A stretch of 64,000 nt of DNA from positions 37,376,580 to 37,440,579 of the forward strand of contig NC_088678.1 of NCBI RefSeq assembly GCF_950023065.1, written 5' to 3'. Both the position numbers and the translations under genes were made by a program. Positions 11,630 to 23,474 of this stretch are shown piece by piece. The notes beneath the pieces were generated by a model. The model had not been told where the DNA came from. It did not search any database and saw only the letters and a list, made by a program, of their open reading frames with translations. Position 1 is the first letter of the stretch. The number at the start of each line of letters is the position of its first letter. Source of the DNA: Planococcus citri. Its lineage: Eukaryota; Arthropoda; Insecta; Hemiptera; Pseudococcidae.

Positions 11630-12550
11630 TCTAGAATCTTTTGATAATCAGGATATTGGATTCACCATCTGAACCCCATAGTTCAATACCATAGGACCAA
11701 ATTGGTTTGGATAAACATTTTTACATAAAGATCTTTGTTTTGTTGGTTCAGCATATTAGTTCCAAGAAGCCAATAAAGTGATTTGAGTTTTTTGTCGAGT
11801 TGAGTTCTTTTCTTCAGAATATAATCTCTCCATGTGAGATGGTTATCAAGGTGTACCTGATCCCAGATATTTGACGACGTTTATTCGAGGTATTTCATCG
11901 TTATTAAACATTAGTGAGTGAGTTGTTTAGACTTTTCTTCTGGTAAAAAGGATGTAGCTCGATTTTTCACTTTTGATTTTGATTCACCAAGTTTGACACC
12001 ATTTATTTATTGTATTTAAGTTGTTTTGTAATTTGTCCATTGCAAAATCTGGATCAAAATAAATGCACCATCATGACGTCGTTTGTCAAAGGGATGTCAC
12101 CCATGTAGAGAAAATATAATGTTGGGCTCAATACGCTTCCTAGAGTGGTACTCCTGCTCAGATTGTTCTGAAGATAGAGAAAGCATTGTCATATCTGACT
12201 CTGAATTTTCTATCACTTAGATAGTGAGCCAGAAGACTGAATAGTATGTCTGGAAGATACTTTTCAAGTCCAGCATACCATACTCGATCAAAAGCTTGGC
12301 TTACATAGACAATGTACTTGCTCAATAGTATTGTGTTTCAAACGAAATCTGAATTGGTGGTTTGGAATGAGCCTTCAATTTTCCAAAATTGGCCATAGCC
12401 TTTTTTCAAAGATTTTAGATAGGATTGGCAATAAGCTGATAGATCTGTATGATGAGGTTTCATGTTCTGGTTTTCCTGGTTTATGGATGAGAATGACTTT
12501 GACATATATGCCCATTGATTGGGATAGAATCCAGTTGTAAGTATCATGTT
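11630..12550 (-). pseudogene. Dead Jockey-like non-LTR reverse transcriptase fragment
   Basis: Read on the minus strand in shifting frames, the segment gives the ordered landmarks of a Jockey-type polymerase. These are an IFEKRLWPILE-like stretch (about 12400), TIEQVHCL (about 12320), FDRVWYAGLEKYLPD (motif A region), LSDRKFRVRY, an AGVP-like motif B remnant, DKLQNNLNTINKWCQ, and then WRDYILKKRTQLDKKLKSL with LYWLLG. Many stops and frameshifts are present. The codons that should hold the catalytic F-A-D-D box appear deleted near 12058, because the flanking sequence is there without it. The element is therefore inactive. Its endonuclease and 3' end were not found. Confidence 0.85.
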
Positions 12551-15487
12551 GGAAATTTGTGTGATACCTATACTATATCAGGCGAAGTGGAAATTCTTTG
12601 ATGAACAAAATTTAGCAAAAATTTCATTTAAACAATAAAAACTTACAAATCATGATTCACATCTAAAAAAATTATTTGAATCGCGAATTAGATTGCGATA
12701 TTTTTGATCCGAAGCACATCAATTGAATTATGATTCGAATCGTCCCCATTTTTGAATTTAATGATATTTTTGGATGGTAAACTTTGATTTTCAAAGCTCC
12801 CTCCCCCCCCCCTAATAAGTGCCCTCTAATGTGGTCAAAAAATCAAAAAAATGAAAATTACGTGTCTGAGTTCCCTTTAGTGTCTCTCCAGCCTCCTTGA
12901 AATTTTTCCAGTGATCTGGAAAAACGAGTTGACTACGAAAATTTCATCAACTGATTTTTTTCCTTAGCTCATCCCGTTCAAAAACACCCAGAATTTCCAT
13001 AACTGAAATATAGGCTCCTAACACGAGAAGAAAAATGGCCCACGTGATACTTTCCCACCCTATTTCGAAGAAAGGATCTTCACCAGGACTATATTGTATA
13101 TTAGTACGTGCGCAAATCTGGAAAAACAATTATACTTGATTATCTTTTTGTATAGATAATGTAAATTTTATAAACCGATTAACTTCATAAGCATAATTTT
13201 GCGCCAAGTTTCTCAACCAGAATCTACGCGGCCACTGCATTAAAATATGGATTAGGATTTTATCGTACCATTCCCTTCTTACGTTAGGGGAAAGCCTCGC
13301 GTCTTGCTCGATGAGTCCTACACGTCGTCGTTGCTGCTGCTGCTGCTGGTGGTTTTTATGTTAATTTTATACGACCAAGTGAGATACTCTTTTCTCGTCC
13401 TTTTTCACCACCGTAGTCTCATACTTGCCAGTTAAATTGCTATTCTCTATGCTTATTAGTTTGAAAAGTCGTTAATTCGCCATTTTATTCATCTTTCTCG
13501 GCGAGCTCGCGTCCAAGCTGAAGCGTACTTCGCGGGTTATTTTCACCATAGCGAAGCAGAAGATAACGACGTGATGTAGACTCGCCCACACATGCACGTA
13601 TAATACAATTAAATAGTGGCGAATAAAGACGCGAGTAAAATCGTTAGTGTGATCGAAAGAATGATCTAAAATGTAATTGGCTAGTTACTGTCTGTTTTAT
13701 AGCACTTTAATTTCAGTTCAATAAACCGAGAGTATCGATAGACCCTACGCAATTACGCTATTGATGGTTATACGTATAAAAATAAAACATTATCTCGAAA
13801 CTGAAGCGTATAAGTAAACAATACCATTTGAAAAAAAAACAATAACAACAACAACACGAAAAAGTTGGGGAAAAAAGAGTTTATATTTATTTATCGCGGG
13901 GGTGCTTTTTTCTATGTATCGAATGGGTCTTGGCCTGCCCTGCGTTATACGATCCCGTATTGTTTAATCTATCTAATACGCTAGCCTCCATCTCTCGTAT
14001 TACTATGTAGTTTCATACGCATACATTTATACGGTGTGTTATGGGGTACATACATACATTAGCCAGGCGTACAGGTATGCAGCACATTATACGTGTAGTT
14101 ACAATATACATTAGTTTCCATACTAAACTGTATGCACACATACGTAAATGCAGGCAAAAAAGAGTCGTTTGACTAAATTCGTGTATAAATTACAAAACGA
14201 TGCGCTTTTCGATACTGGTTCGAATTTTTTTCCATACATTTCCAAAGGGTATTGGCTTTTATTGTTTTATACGACTCCACAGACGACTCTGCTATTTATT
14301 CGACACGGTGGGAAAAAAGTTACCTATACCTTTGGTGAACGAATAAGTAAGGATGATAGTGCAGAGAGGATGAATACAATACTAACAAAAGATTCACCTA
14401 TAATGGTCTTCGATTTATTAGACAAGTACTTGAGTGTATGTAGAAAATTGAAAAAAAAAAACAGCACATTGAAGAAAATTTTATGAACAAGTAGACTGTA
14501 AAGTGAGAAAATAACTGAAACCGAGTATCTAATCAATCCAAGTAATTACACTGAAATTTTAATTACAATTACGTCACAAAAAATTGATTTTTTTTCAAAG
14601 AAAACCAACTCGTTCAAAAATTTATAGACCAAAAAAATGTGAGAATTTTCAAGCTTGCCTCGTGTTGTTTTTTCTACAACTTATTATTAGGTATTTACAT
14701 CAGAAAGTGAAAATTTTGTGGAAAAAAAATTGTCAGTATTATTTTTTCAACTTTTGAACTTCGCTAAATGACGAAAAGTTTTCCAAAGTTTTAAAATAAA
14801 TTTTCAAGATTAGAAACTCTGGTAGGTATGCCATAGTAAATTGGAATTTCTAATATAGGTACCTAAAAGTCGATAATAATCTTTCTTAATACCAAGTTTT
14901 TTTTTATTATCCGTGTCAAATGAAATGAAAATGAATTCATAAGTTTTCAAAATTGATCCGTAAATTGTAATTTGGTGTGAGTTTTACATTAAAACTTGGC
15001 ATTAATTTTTTTACGCTTTTAAAATGTTCAAAATTTTAAGACTGTCGTAATTTTCTTCAGAAATTTTAATTGTTCCTTGTAGACATGAAAAAAATTCTGA
15101 ATTGATAATTGAGGAGATTCGAGTAAAATTTTACTTTTATGAATTTTTTTGTTCCAGTGCTAAGAATTTTCATCCCACAGAATTCAGATTTGATCCCGCG
15201 AACTCAGAAGTCTCACCATTACCAACCTCCTCCTCTCTTTTCTCCCATTTTTTCACAAATTAAAAACGACCCAAAATTGTAATGTTTCTACATATAAGAA
15301 AAAAAATTGAGAATTTTCAAGTAAGAAATAAAAAATAAAAAAATGGTGAGAGTCTAGTCATTTTAGCAAAATTTTTAGTCGAACCTCAAAAAAAATTAGG
15401 GGCAAGCTGAATTTCACATTATTTGTTCAGATTGGTCTCTAAAACAACCCATCAAAAGTTGCACCCCCCAACTTGACCGCTACCCTC
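12551..15487. other. No gene recognised
   Basis: The sequence is AT-rich and repeat-like to about 13100, CpG-containing and apparently single-copy from 13250 to 14300 (with a CTG run near 13335), then AT-rich again. The longest frame, 14148-14486 (112 residues, ATG start), has no recognisable domain and no supporting features. I regard it as chance but cannot exclude an exon. Confidence 0.4.
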
Positions 15488-15915
15488 GCAAGAGGTCATT
15501 AACCTTTGCCGATACAGGTTTTTCGGCTGTATCGCCAAAATGAAGGGTCCGAGAGGAAAAATGTTCGAAGAAAATTGTTCTACGCTAAATTTCCTATCAG
15601 CATGACAAGTCCAGCTTTTCCCAAAATGGCGATTTCACCCTTACTGAGTAGGGGGTAAAGTTGTCAATTTTATGAAAATTATTTTAAAAAATGAAAATCG
15701 GCAATTTAAAACGTGAACTCGATTCACGGTAGACTCAAAAATATTTTGACCCAAGATGCACACTGCAACGTGTCAGCTAACCCCCGCAAAAGGTCATTAA
15801 CCTTTGTCAATCTACGTTTTTCGTTTATATCGCCGAAATGAAGGGACAGAGGAAAAAAAGTGATTGCACTAAAATTATTCTACGTCAAATTTCCTATAAG
15901 CATGACCAGTTCAGT
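15488..15915 (+). repeat. Two-copy tandem repeat, about 300 bp apart
   Basis: GCAAGAGGTCATTAACCTTT at 15488 and its relative at 15786 are each followed by a TTTTTCG...TATCGCC block, an AATGAAGGG block, a TTCTACG...AAATTTCCTAT block and AGCATGACAAG/CCAG. Spacing is about 298 bp. The second copy is diverged; the word AGGTCATTAACCTTT-like also appears near 41915. No coding function was seen. Confidence 0.65.
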
Positions 15916-15984
15916 TGAAATATATTTTTCGATTTTTGGTGAATTTTTGAAAATCAAATTTAGGCCAAAAATGAGAAAAAAAAT

Positions 15985-16290
15985 CAAAATTTTACCAAAT
16001 TGAGCTATAAAGCTGAGATTTGGGACATACCTTATTTTCGACCTGCCAAATCGATTGGAAACAATTTCAAACCGTTTTGAGTAGTTCTGGAGCCTTCAGA
16101 ACATCATCAAATGAAGTTAGAATGCGGAAATTCACGCTGCAATCCAATTTAAACACGCTATTAAGTCCACTGCTGGTGGCTTTGAGTCATTTTGTGGCCA
16201 CCAGCGACTTTTTGAAAATTATTAGAGCCTCCAGTAGATTTTTGAAACTTGAAATTTCCATAAAATTTCATTAAAAACAGTTGGAAAGCT
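15985..16290 (+). repeat. Dispersed repeat family D, copy 2
   Basis: It contains ACATACCTTATTTTCGACCT, AATCGATTGGAAACAATTTC, AAACCGTTTTGAGTAGTTCT and GGAGCCTTCAG, followed by TTTTTGAAACTTGAAATTTC. This is the best-preserved plus-strand copy in the window. Confidence 0.65.
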
Positions 16291-18779
16291 AAAATGTATT
16301 CTGTAAATTGACAAAAATTGATCGCTTCAGGCGAGAAAAATCATTTATAAATCCGTTTTCATTGTTTTCAGAATTTTGAAAGTGTAATTATCTCGCAATT
16401 ATAAACATCTCCTCCTCCCCTCAAAAAAAATTATATCTACATGCATAAAATTTTTTGAAAAAACATAAATTGTGTGTCTGGTCAAGATGAACAATAAAAT
16501 AATTTTTTGGTAATTGCATCTCTAAAGGAAGCCACCAAAAGTGCCACTGACAAATTAAAAATGCGTGTTTCTTCAAGAAGATACGTTGAAAAAATTTCCA
16601 CAAAACGCCCTTGCAAGTTCGAAAAAAAATTCGGTTGATAACTGCAAAAGGTAGAAAATTTCAACAGAAATGTCAGTTTTATCTATTTTGGGAAGGGTTA
16701 AGGGTGATTTAGAGCTTTTAAACTTATGTTACGAGTATTTTGAACCACTGGAATAGACCAATAATTTAGAAATCTCACTCAGGCGCCGATTAGCCACTCT
16801 TGACCAGCTATGTTCTTTTTGCCTAAAAATAGCCATCAGTACCAAAAATATTCAGCCAAATTTTTTGACACGAATTTTTCCCAAAATTTAAGCCTCAATG
16901 ATATTATTCAAGGTTTTAAAAAAATTCTTAAGGAAAGCTGAATTTTACTGAATTTCTCTAAATATTCGAAAAATTCCCAATCATTAGCCATATTGTTCTC
17001 GACTCCTGGAATTTCATTTCTGGAGTCATTTTGGTCGAAATTTGTATGTAATTGGAAGTGGCCTTTTTTTGATTTTGTTTACATTCTGTCACATTTCAGA
17101 AATGAATCCAACAAAGCAAAAGTCACACATATTTTTCAATTTTTTCAAAATTTTGGAGTGTTTTGTGAGGTCGACTTCAAAATTTTTTCAACTTTTGGCA
17201 AAAATTTCGGCGGGAGGGAGAAAAAGAGGAATCCTAGAGAACAAAGCGTGTTCAAATCTGTACAGTGTGAAAAGACGAACGAACTGAATTTTTTGGGTAG
17301 CCTCCTTCTTACTTTGGCATTCCTGCACTATTCAATCGATTAATTAACACTATTAACAGTGTATCAACTTTGCTCTGATCTTACTCCTCTGAGGCCTGTT
17401 TTTCGATTCATGTTGGCTGAGTTCAGAGTTGTTGAATTTTATCAGCTTAATTCTTATTTTTAATACGCTAGAAGGTTACACGTGGCTTGGATTGACGATT
17501 TTTTTCTACGCTGAATAGATAGGGTGATGCTAATTTCATCTAGCTAAAAAATAGGTGTAAAATAGGTATACTATTTATCAGCCAGTATCTGCGTTTAAAA
17601 TCATTTTCAATTTTGTAAAAAAAAAAGTAGGTAAGTAAATGAACAGAAAGAATTTCATTATCACTTTTCTTCCCTTAAATAAAAATTTCAAAAAATTCGC
17701 CAAATGACACAAAATATTATAGCTGTCAAAATACCAACACATTTTGTTTCAAAAACATTATCATTATCATGGTTAAATGAAGAAAAGTCACACTATTATT
17801 TGATGATTAATAAAAGTTTTTCATTAACCTGTCCAATTCATACCTACGTGTAATCTTCCATTAGGGTTAGACTAGCTGACACTCGCCCATATAATTTCTC
17901 CATCTACAAATGATAAGTCTAAACTAGGTATTCATATTGCATTACCATTATAATAATACGTGCCTATATTTTGGAAATATGTAGAAGAGGCTCGCAATAT
18001 GTCAACATCTCTTGAAAAGATATGTTTAATTTAAAATATTTTCCTCAAAAAGCCGTTGATAAAAGTTTTGCGAAATTTGAAATATACGCTTGGTTTTGTT
18101 TCAACATAATATGGGTAAACCCCCGCCACGACTCCATTTTGCCTCGTATTAAGCTTTAACGTAAATTATACCTTTTTGGTTAGTAAAAGAGCTTAATGAA
18201 AGTTAAAAGTTTGATGCAAACTTTCCGTATCCATATTTAATAACATTAAGCTTTTTACGCTATTATATTAGTCGGCAATATACATTAAACAGATTAAAAC
18301 AGCCAGCCAAGAATATAGAAAAAAAAAATTAATTTAAGAATTACACTAGAAATCTTATTCGCATTCGTATCCATCCACCTACAATAATATACTCGTATTC
18401 TCTCCAGTGCACAGAATACAACCTACTATACCTCCCTTCGTATTTACATTTCTCGGTGAAACGTTTCTCTCAACTTGAATCCAACCACCAAAGAAGGCTC
18501 TCTCGCAGGTTGAATTACATAGGATGTAGTTTAAAGGATGACAGTCATAGGTATGATGAACTGCTTGGCATATTCTGTTGTTCTGAAATTCGATACAAAA
18601 GGTCTGGTGGTACTTTACTAGGCAAATTGTAAAAATAATTATTTGCCTAAGGTTACTGGTGTGGTTTGAATGCTCCTTGTAATCCAGTCTTATCATGTAC
18701 AGTCCGAATGTGAAAGCCCATAGCGTGATCTCTTAGATTAATAACTCGAATAAATGCGTACACGCTACAAACTTGAGCC
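16291..18779. other. No gene recognised; upstream flank of the 18780 gene
   Basis: AT-rich to about 17340. Frames at 16993-17343 and 16421-16664 are low in complexity. A minus-strand ATG frame at 18379-18696 (105 residues, seven or more Cys, one short hydrophobic stretch) lies just upstream of the plus-strand gene. It has no recognisable domain, so it is noted only as a weak candidate. No TATA box or other promoter element for the downstream gene could be assigned. Confidence 0.35.
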
Positions 18780-19913
18780 ATGGAGTATTACCAGAGCAAG
18801 AAATCCAGCATCCGAGACAACAATACTGTAGTTTACGAAACCCTTGACCGTGGTCATCAATCAGATATCACGAGGGTTAAAAAACCCGACAAGGCGACCA
18901 ATGCTTCGGGCAGACGAATGTTTACATTTATCGGATCGGCAGGCAGCAGACACCATCAGCAGCCTAAGCACAAAGCGCCTCTTCACCCGCCACCTCCTCC
19001 ATCTAGATCTCGAACTCCGAGTAAGATGGGAGCCACCCCCAGAACACAAACACCGAACAGCAAACACGTGCCGAGATCTAGAGTTCAATCGACGAGTAAA
19101 CATAAACCTTCATCCATCAGACAACACTCAGCTAAACGAGATCATTCTTCCGCATCGAAGGTATCGGAATCAAAACGTGATCTATCTTCGGCATCGAGGC
19201 AATCGGAGACTAAACAAGCTCGATCTTCTAGATCTACCAGTTTGAACGCCAAAAAAGACTCCTCGAGATCGTCCAGCTCAAACAGTAAACATCGAGAAAT
19301 TATAGTTTCCGAGGAGGTTCGTGCGTCTAAACCTAGCACACCAATTGAGATTGAGATACCATCGCCTGAGCCAGCCAAAGACGCAATCTCACCGGCCATT
19401 TTGGTCAACGACGAACATAAAATTGAAACCAAAGACGAGCACGGGTCACCGATCTTGGCCTCAATTAGTTCATCTGACGAAGATAACAAAGCCGACGAGG
19501 AGGAAATATCGTCTTCGCCTTCGGTGGTCGGATATCGTAAACTAGTCTATAATGAAAAAGATGATAAATGGGTCGAGTACTGGAAAATCGAAGAGGATGC
19601 TAAACGAGCCCAGAAAAAAGCCAGAGCTCAGAAGCTGCTGAGGAAATGGGAAGTTGAGAAAAACGTACCAAAGCTGCATCCGGTCAAGGGTCGAATCACG
19701 TCCAAGATTCAAGTCATGTTCCCAACTGCTATCGTGAAACCAGACAGACGTCACGGAGGTGCTCTTTATCAGAGCATATTGATGACTGATCCACTGAGAA
19801 TCGAGTTGCATAAGCGAAGAGCTCCCATTGTGCCAACCTACTTTCAAGAACATATCGCCAAATACGGTAAGTTACCATTCCGAAATAATCCCAGGGCTCA
19901 TCTGATAGTTTGA
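18780..19913 (+). CDS. Orphan single-exon gene: 377-residue Ser/Lys-rich, mostly disordered basic protein
   Basis: The frame starts with ATG in a strong initiation context (GAGCCATGG) and runs 377 codons to TGA. Its base composition is visibly richer in G/C than the flanks, and it is by far the longest frame not belonging to a transposon. Residues 1-50 are mixed. A PPPPP run sits at 70-74, followed by SRSRTPSK. Residues 80-175 are Ser/Arg/Lys-rich with an imperfect 13-residue repeat (KRDHSSASKVSES, KRDLSSASRQSET, about 119-144). An acidic Ser patch (SSSDEDNKADEEE) lies at 230-242. Residues 250-377 look folded, beginning GYRKLVYNEKDDKWVEYWKI and then a Lys/Arg-rich helix (about 272-295). There is no signal peptide or membrane segment. 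I do not recognise the family. The low-complexity part suggests a cytoskeletal or nuclear protein, which is only inference. Lack of introns is compatible with a retrogene. Confidence 0.75.
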   Translation: MEYYQSKKSSIRDNNTVVYETLDRGHQSDITRVKKPDKATNASGRRMFTFIGSAGSRHHQQPKHKAPLHPPPPPSRSRTPSKMGATPRTQTPNSKHVPRSRVQSTSKHKPSSIRQHSAKRDHSSASKVSESKRDLSSASRQSETKQARSSRSTSLNAKKDSSRSSSSNSKHREIIVSEEVRASKPSTPIEIEIPSPEPAKDAISPAILVNDEHKIETKDEHGSPILASISSSDEDNKADEEEISSSPSVVGYRKLVYNEKDDKWVEYWKIEEDAKRAQKKARAQKLLRKWEVEKNVPKLHPVKGRITSKIQVMFPTAIVKPDRRHGGALYQSILMTDPLRIELHKRRAPIVPTYFQEHIAKYGKLPFRNNPRAHLIV

Positions 19914-20033
19914 AAGGCAAAACATAACCTTCGAACTATAAACCAAAAATTTTGACCAGAGCAGATTTTTGATTTTTACAAAATGTATACAACTATGTAT
20001 TATTTGTTTTATTTCGATCTGTATACAAGTAAA

Positions 20034-20039
20034 AATAAA
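20034..20039 (+). promoter_or_regulatory. Putative polyadenylation signal AATAAA
   Basis: A canonical AATAAA lies 121 bp after the stop codon of the 18780 gene, in its natural 3' UTR position. Such hexamers are common in AT-rich DNA, so the call rests on position. No genomic poly(A) run follows, so there is no sign of a recent retrocopy tail. Confidence 0.5.
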
Positions 20040-22299
20040 ATGGAAAGTTTGCCAAAGATTCATCCCTTATTCCCATATTCTCAATTAAGCTTACTCAACT
20101 ACCCAACTCCATAAATATACATACATAGGCACCTCTCTACCTATATACACTTGGCTGGCTGATTTATAGCGAGTAAAAAATTAATGCAATGTTGATTCTT
20201 CCCCTTACATATGCCTCCCTCCTCTGCATTTTTATATGTACTTATGACACTGAAGAGCCATTAATCCTATATCGTGGGCTCTTTTGTCACCATATTTGTG
20301 ATCTGTAGGATTAGTCTAACGTCCGTCAGCCTCATTTGCCCTTTTCTTTTCGATAATATTTCCATATCTCATCTCTGGTATTGGTATTTTTCAATTATGT
20401 GAGCAGAATGCGTGTAACTTTGAATAAATACGTTTTTATATTCACGGATTTAATAATTGAATGGTGGGTTTTTTCTGATATTTTCACCGCATTATTCGTT
20501 CATATATTTTTCAAAAAAACAGACTTGATGAAATATTCATCGTTTTTTTATTCAATTTGGTGGCATTTTTTGTGATTTATTGAAGAAAAAAAATTCTAAA
20601 AACTATGAGAAAAACTTGTAAGTAAATACAATACGTACAAAAATAATGTAAAATTACTCTTAGATACATGAAAATCAAAAATGATATTTTGTACAAATAA
20701 CGCGATTTTGTTACATAGAAATCTGAATGAAAAGTTCCAAATTAAAATTAAACTTAGCAGCATAATTACGTCATCCAACTCGTCTTCTTTTTCTATACTT
20801 TCTGAAGGAGGGACTAAACAAAAGACTACAAATATTAATATTACTTTCCCATCAAACTTGTTCCCATTTATTGAAAAACGACACAAATTCAGGTAACTAT
20901 GTACTTTCAAAAATAACTAAACATTAATTAAAATACCACGAAACTTTAGAATACCTGCAGCATGAAAAATAACATTTGAAAAGAACTTACTAAGATTGCT
21001 TACTTACTTCGGGTCTACCCTTAAATGGTTATGTTTATTATATGACGCAGAAAGAGAAAGGGAACAGCATAGTTGGAGTTGCTCGCACATATAACTAGGT
21101 TTCTAATACTTGAATGAAAAAAATAATTAAAAATATAACATCAACTTTGTTAACAGCTAAGTACATAAATTCATTTTCCACTGCACAAAATGAGCGGCGG
21201 TGAATATTTTATAAGAAATTACAAAGTTCCATTTGAAACTCGTACCAGTTGAAACTTTTTCGTCAGATGTTCGTGTACCAAGACGACGACAACTCGAGGA
21301 CAAAAAATACTCTCGCAGTATAGTGCATCAAACAAGATGCTATGTATTTGAACAAAAACAAAAAACTTTACTGTATTCCCTCGTTCTTTGTTTTTAGTCG
21401 AGAATCGTCGTTAATATTATCAATATATTAAACATGATTCAATCTTGAGAGTGAGTGAAAACAAAGCTATGAGAATCACATGTAACTATGTATAATGAAT
21501 TCGTTGAAATAAAACAAGCTAGTATTTACATATTGTATCATTAATTGACACATCTTAACACAGAAGAAAGTACTTTTGAAAGTCTAAAGTTCCATCGTAC
21601 TTTCTTTATTATGCCTTTTATTTCGTTTCTAAAATCAGAAACACTGGTAAACTCCCACACGTGTATAGAATACACGTGCAGGGTGTTTTAAAGCAGTTGG
21701 AATTAATTTCAGAAGATGAATAGGCAACTCCTGTGACGTCACGTTAGGAGGGTTGTAGTTCTTTTAAGACTGAAGGGGCCAATAAATTGAAACTTTTTTC
21801 TTGAGAAAATACTTGTTGAGTTATATTTTAATTTGCACCACTTTCGAATTAAAAGGCCAAAAAGCAATCCAAAACTAATAGTTCAGAGCCTCAATCACAA
21901 TCGTTTTTTTTTTGTTTTTGTTTTTGTTTTTGTTTTTTTTTTTTAGAGAAAATTGAATTAAAAGACCATAAAAATTCAGAAATGGGCATCAAGGTCTAGA
22001 GAAAACTGAAATAGGTACGACAGAAAAAAGTGATTATTGATAATGTTGTGTTGGTAGATGTTTTCTGAAATTTTCTACAGTTTTCAGATTTTTTAAAAGC
22101 ATTGAGCCCTTCCTCTCCCCTGTCAAAAATACTCCCTCTGACATCCAAAGGAGGCGTCAAGACAAGGAAAATCAACACTTGCAAAATTTTAGCTGCCAAT
22201 TGAAATTTTTGATTTTTTTTTGTTGAAAAATCAGTAAATACTCATGTAAGAAACATTGGGTACCAATCAAAATTTTAGGAGCTCGAGTACTTTTTTCAA
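20040..22299. other. No gene recognised; contains a TTTTTG microsatellite
   Basis: AT-rich non-coding sequence. A TTTTTG-type run occupies 21904-21944. A CACGTGTATAGAATACACGTG-like palindrome sits at about 21658 and is followed directly by GCAGGGTGTTTTAAAG, a phrase that looks like a DNA-transposon end, but no partner end was found. Confidence 0.4.
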
Positions 22300-23018
22300 T
22301 TTCAGCTGAAATTTAAAAAATCTTTTGGTTAAAAGATTGAAAAAAATCAAAATTTTGGCAAATTGACTGGGAAAGCTGGGTATATGTATGTACCACTGTA
22401 CCAGGGATGGAAGAACAAGGAATTTTATTCTTGAAATGAATTTTCACATGTTCTTTCTTTCGTTCTTTTCTTTAAATTGACTTTTAGTTCTGGTTTTCAG
22501 TGTTCTTTTGTTCTCTAAATTTTCAATTTTTTAAAAAATACCTATGGGCTAAATTTTGGCATTTCTTCTCAAGTTTTGAACCAAAAAATTTCCCAAAATG
22601 ATTGAAAAAAAAACATTTATTGCATATTGGCCAAATTTTGGCACTTTTTTCTCAAGTTTTGACTCAAAATATCCCAAAATGATTGAAAAAAAACTAAAAA
22701 AAAAACAATGAAAACAGAATGAAAAGAAGAAGAACGGGAACAAGGTAAAAAATCAGAAGAACAGTTCTTGTTCTTCTGTTCTTTAAAGACAAATAAAAAT
22801 GTTCGTTATTTGTTCTCAATGTTCTTCACTGGGATTTTTCCAAGTATTCATTCGTTCGTTCGTTCTTTCAAAAATTGGTTGTTCTTTTGTTCTTTCGTTC
22901 TTCGTCCCTGTTCGTTCTTCCATCCCTGGTATGCAGCATTGTACCTCATTTTCAACCCTGAAAATTGATTGGAAACTGTTTCGAACTGTTTCGAGCAGTT
23001 CTGGTCCCTCTGGCCTCT
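22300..23018 (+). repeat. Dispersed repeat family D, copy 3, split by an insertion
   Basis: The left part (22300-22400) carries AAATCAAAATTTTGGCAAAT and AAAGCTGGG as in copy 2. The right part (from 22930) resumes with TGTACCTCATTTTCAACCCT, AAATTGATTGGAAACTGTTT and GAGCAGTTCTGG. The 22401-22929 element separates them, which shows that repeat D is the older component. Confidence 0.6.
22401..22929. mobile_element. 529-bp non-autonomous DNA element inside repeat D
   Basis: The ends are inverted: CCAGGGATGGAAGAAC at 22401 and its complement GTTCTTCCATCCCTGG ending at 22929. Both are flanked by TA, as for Tc1/mariner-type insertions. The interior is low in complexity and full of GTTCTTT/TTCGTTC words, with an internal tandem pair about 76 bp long (from about 22552 and 22628, each ending CCCAAAATGATTGAAAAAAA). 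There is no transposase frame. The TA duplication is too short to be decisive, but the interruption of repeat D supports the boundaries. Confidence 0.7.
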
Positions 23019-23112
23019 TAAGGTCATTGAGCCGTTTGCCTGGACTCTCAAGGTCACTGATTAACCTTTCTGGCTTTCCAATATTGTCTGTCTGCCTGTC
23101 TGGGCTCTTGAG
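23019..23112 (+). repeat. Short 30-bp minisatellite, related to the 47.4-kb array
   Basis: AAGGTCATTGAGCC at 23019 and AAGGTCACTGATT at 23049 are 30 bp apart, with CTGTCTGCCTGTCTGG following. The same words and the same 30-bp period make up the array at 47360-47605. Confidence 0.55.
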
Positions 23113-23474
23113 GCTCTCTCAAGTGATGATAAAAATAGAAAGATTTGAATACTTGGAAATTTTGAATTGGAAAAAAAATCAAAGTGTTTTTTTGAATAGT
23201 GAAAAAATTGATAGTTGGACAACTTTTCGTATTGATCATTACGAATGTAAGCAAGTAACCTCCATTTCAGGAATTAGCGCGCATTTTAACTAAGTATAAT
23301 AAATGAACGCTGGCACCGTCAAACGCTTTCAGTATAATTATGTTAATAGCAAGTCATTTCATCGATTACTCACCAGTCACCAGTTTTCCAAAATAAATTC
23401 CTATCGGCTCCAGAACCACAGATATTTTTTTCAAGTTTTTAATTATGAAATTGCTAGAGAAATATGTACACAAT

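Noticed and set aside
8318..12926. A 4.6-kb transposon with ends near GTCCACTCATTTTT (8333) and its approximate complement near 12920
   Set aside because: Only about 12 of 14 bases match, no target duplication was found and the interior is a mixture of unrelated repeats.
14148..14486. 112-codon ATG frame
   Set aside because: No domain, no splice signals and no neighbouring gene; length is within chance expectation for this window.
18379..18696. Cys-rich 105-codon minus-strand frame upstream of the single-exon gene
   Set aside because: No signal peptide at the N-terminus and no recognisable cysteine framework; kept only as a remark.
21683..21700. DNA-transposon end GCAGGGTGTTTT (also near 50773)
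   Set aside because: No inverted partner end or target duplication could be found for either occurrence.
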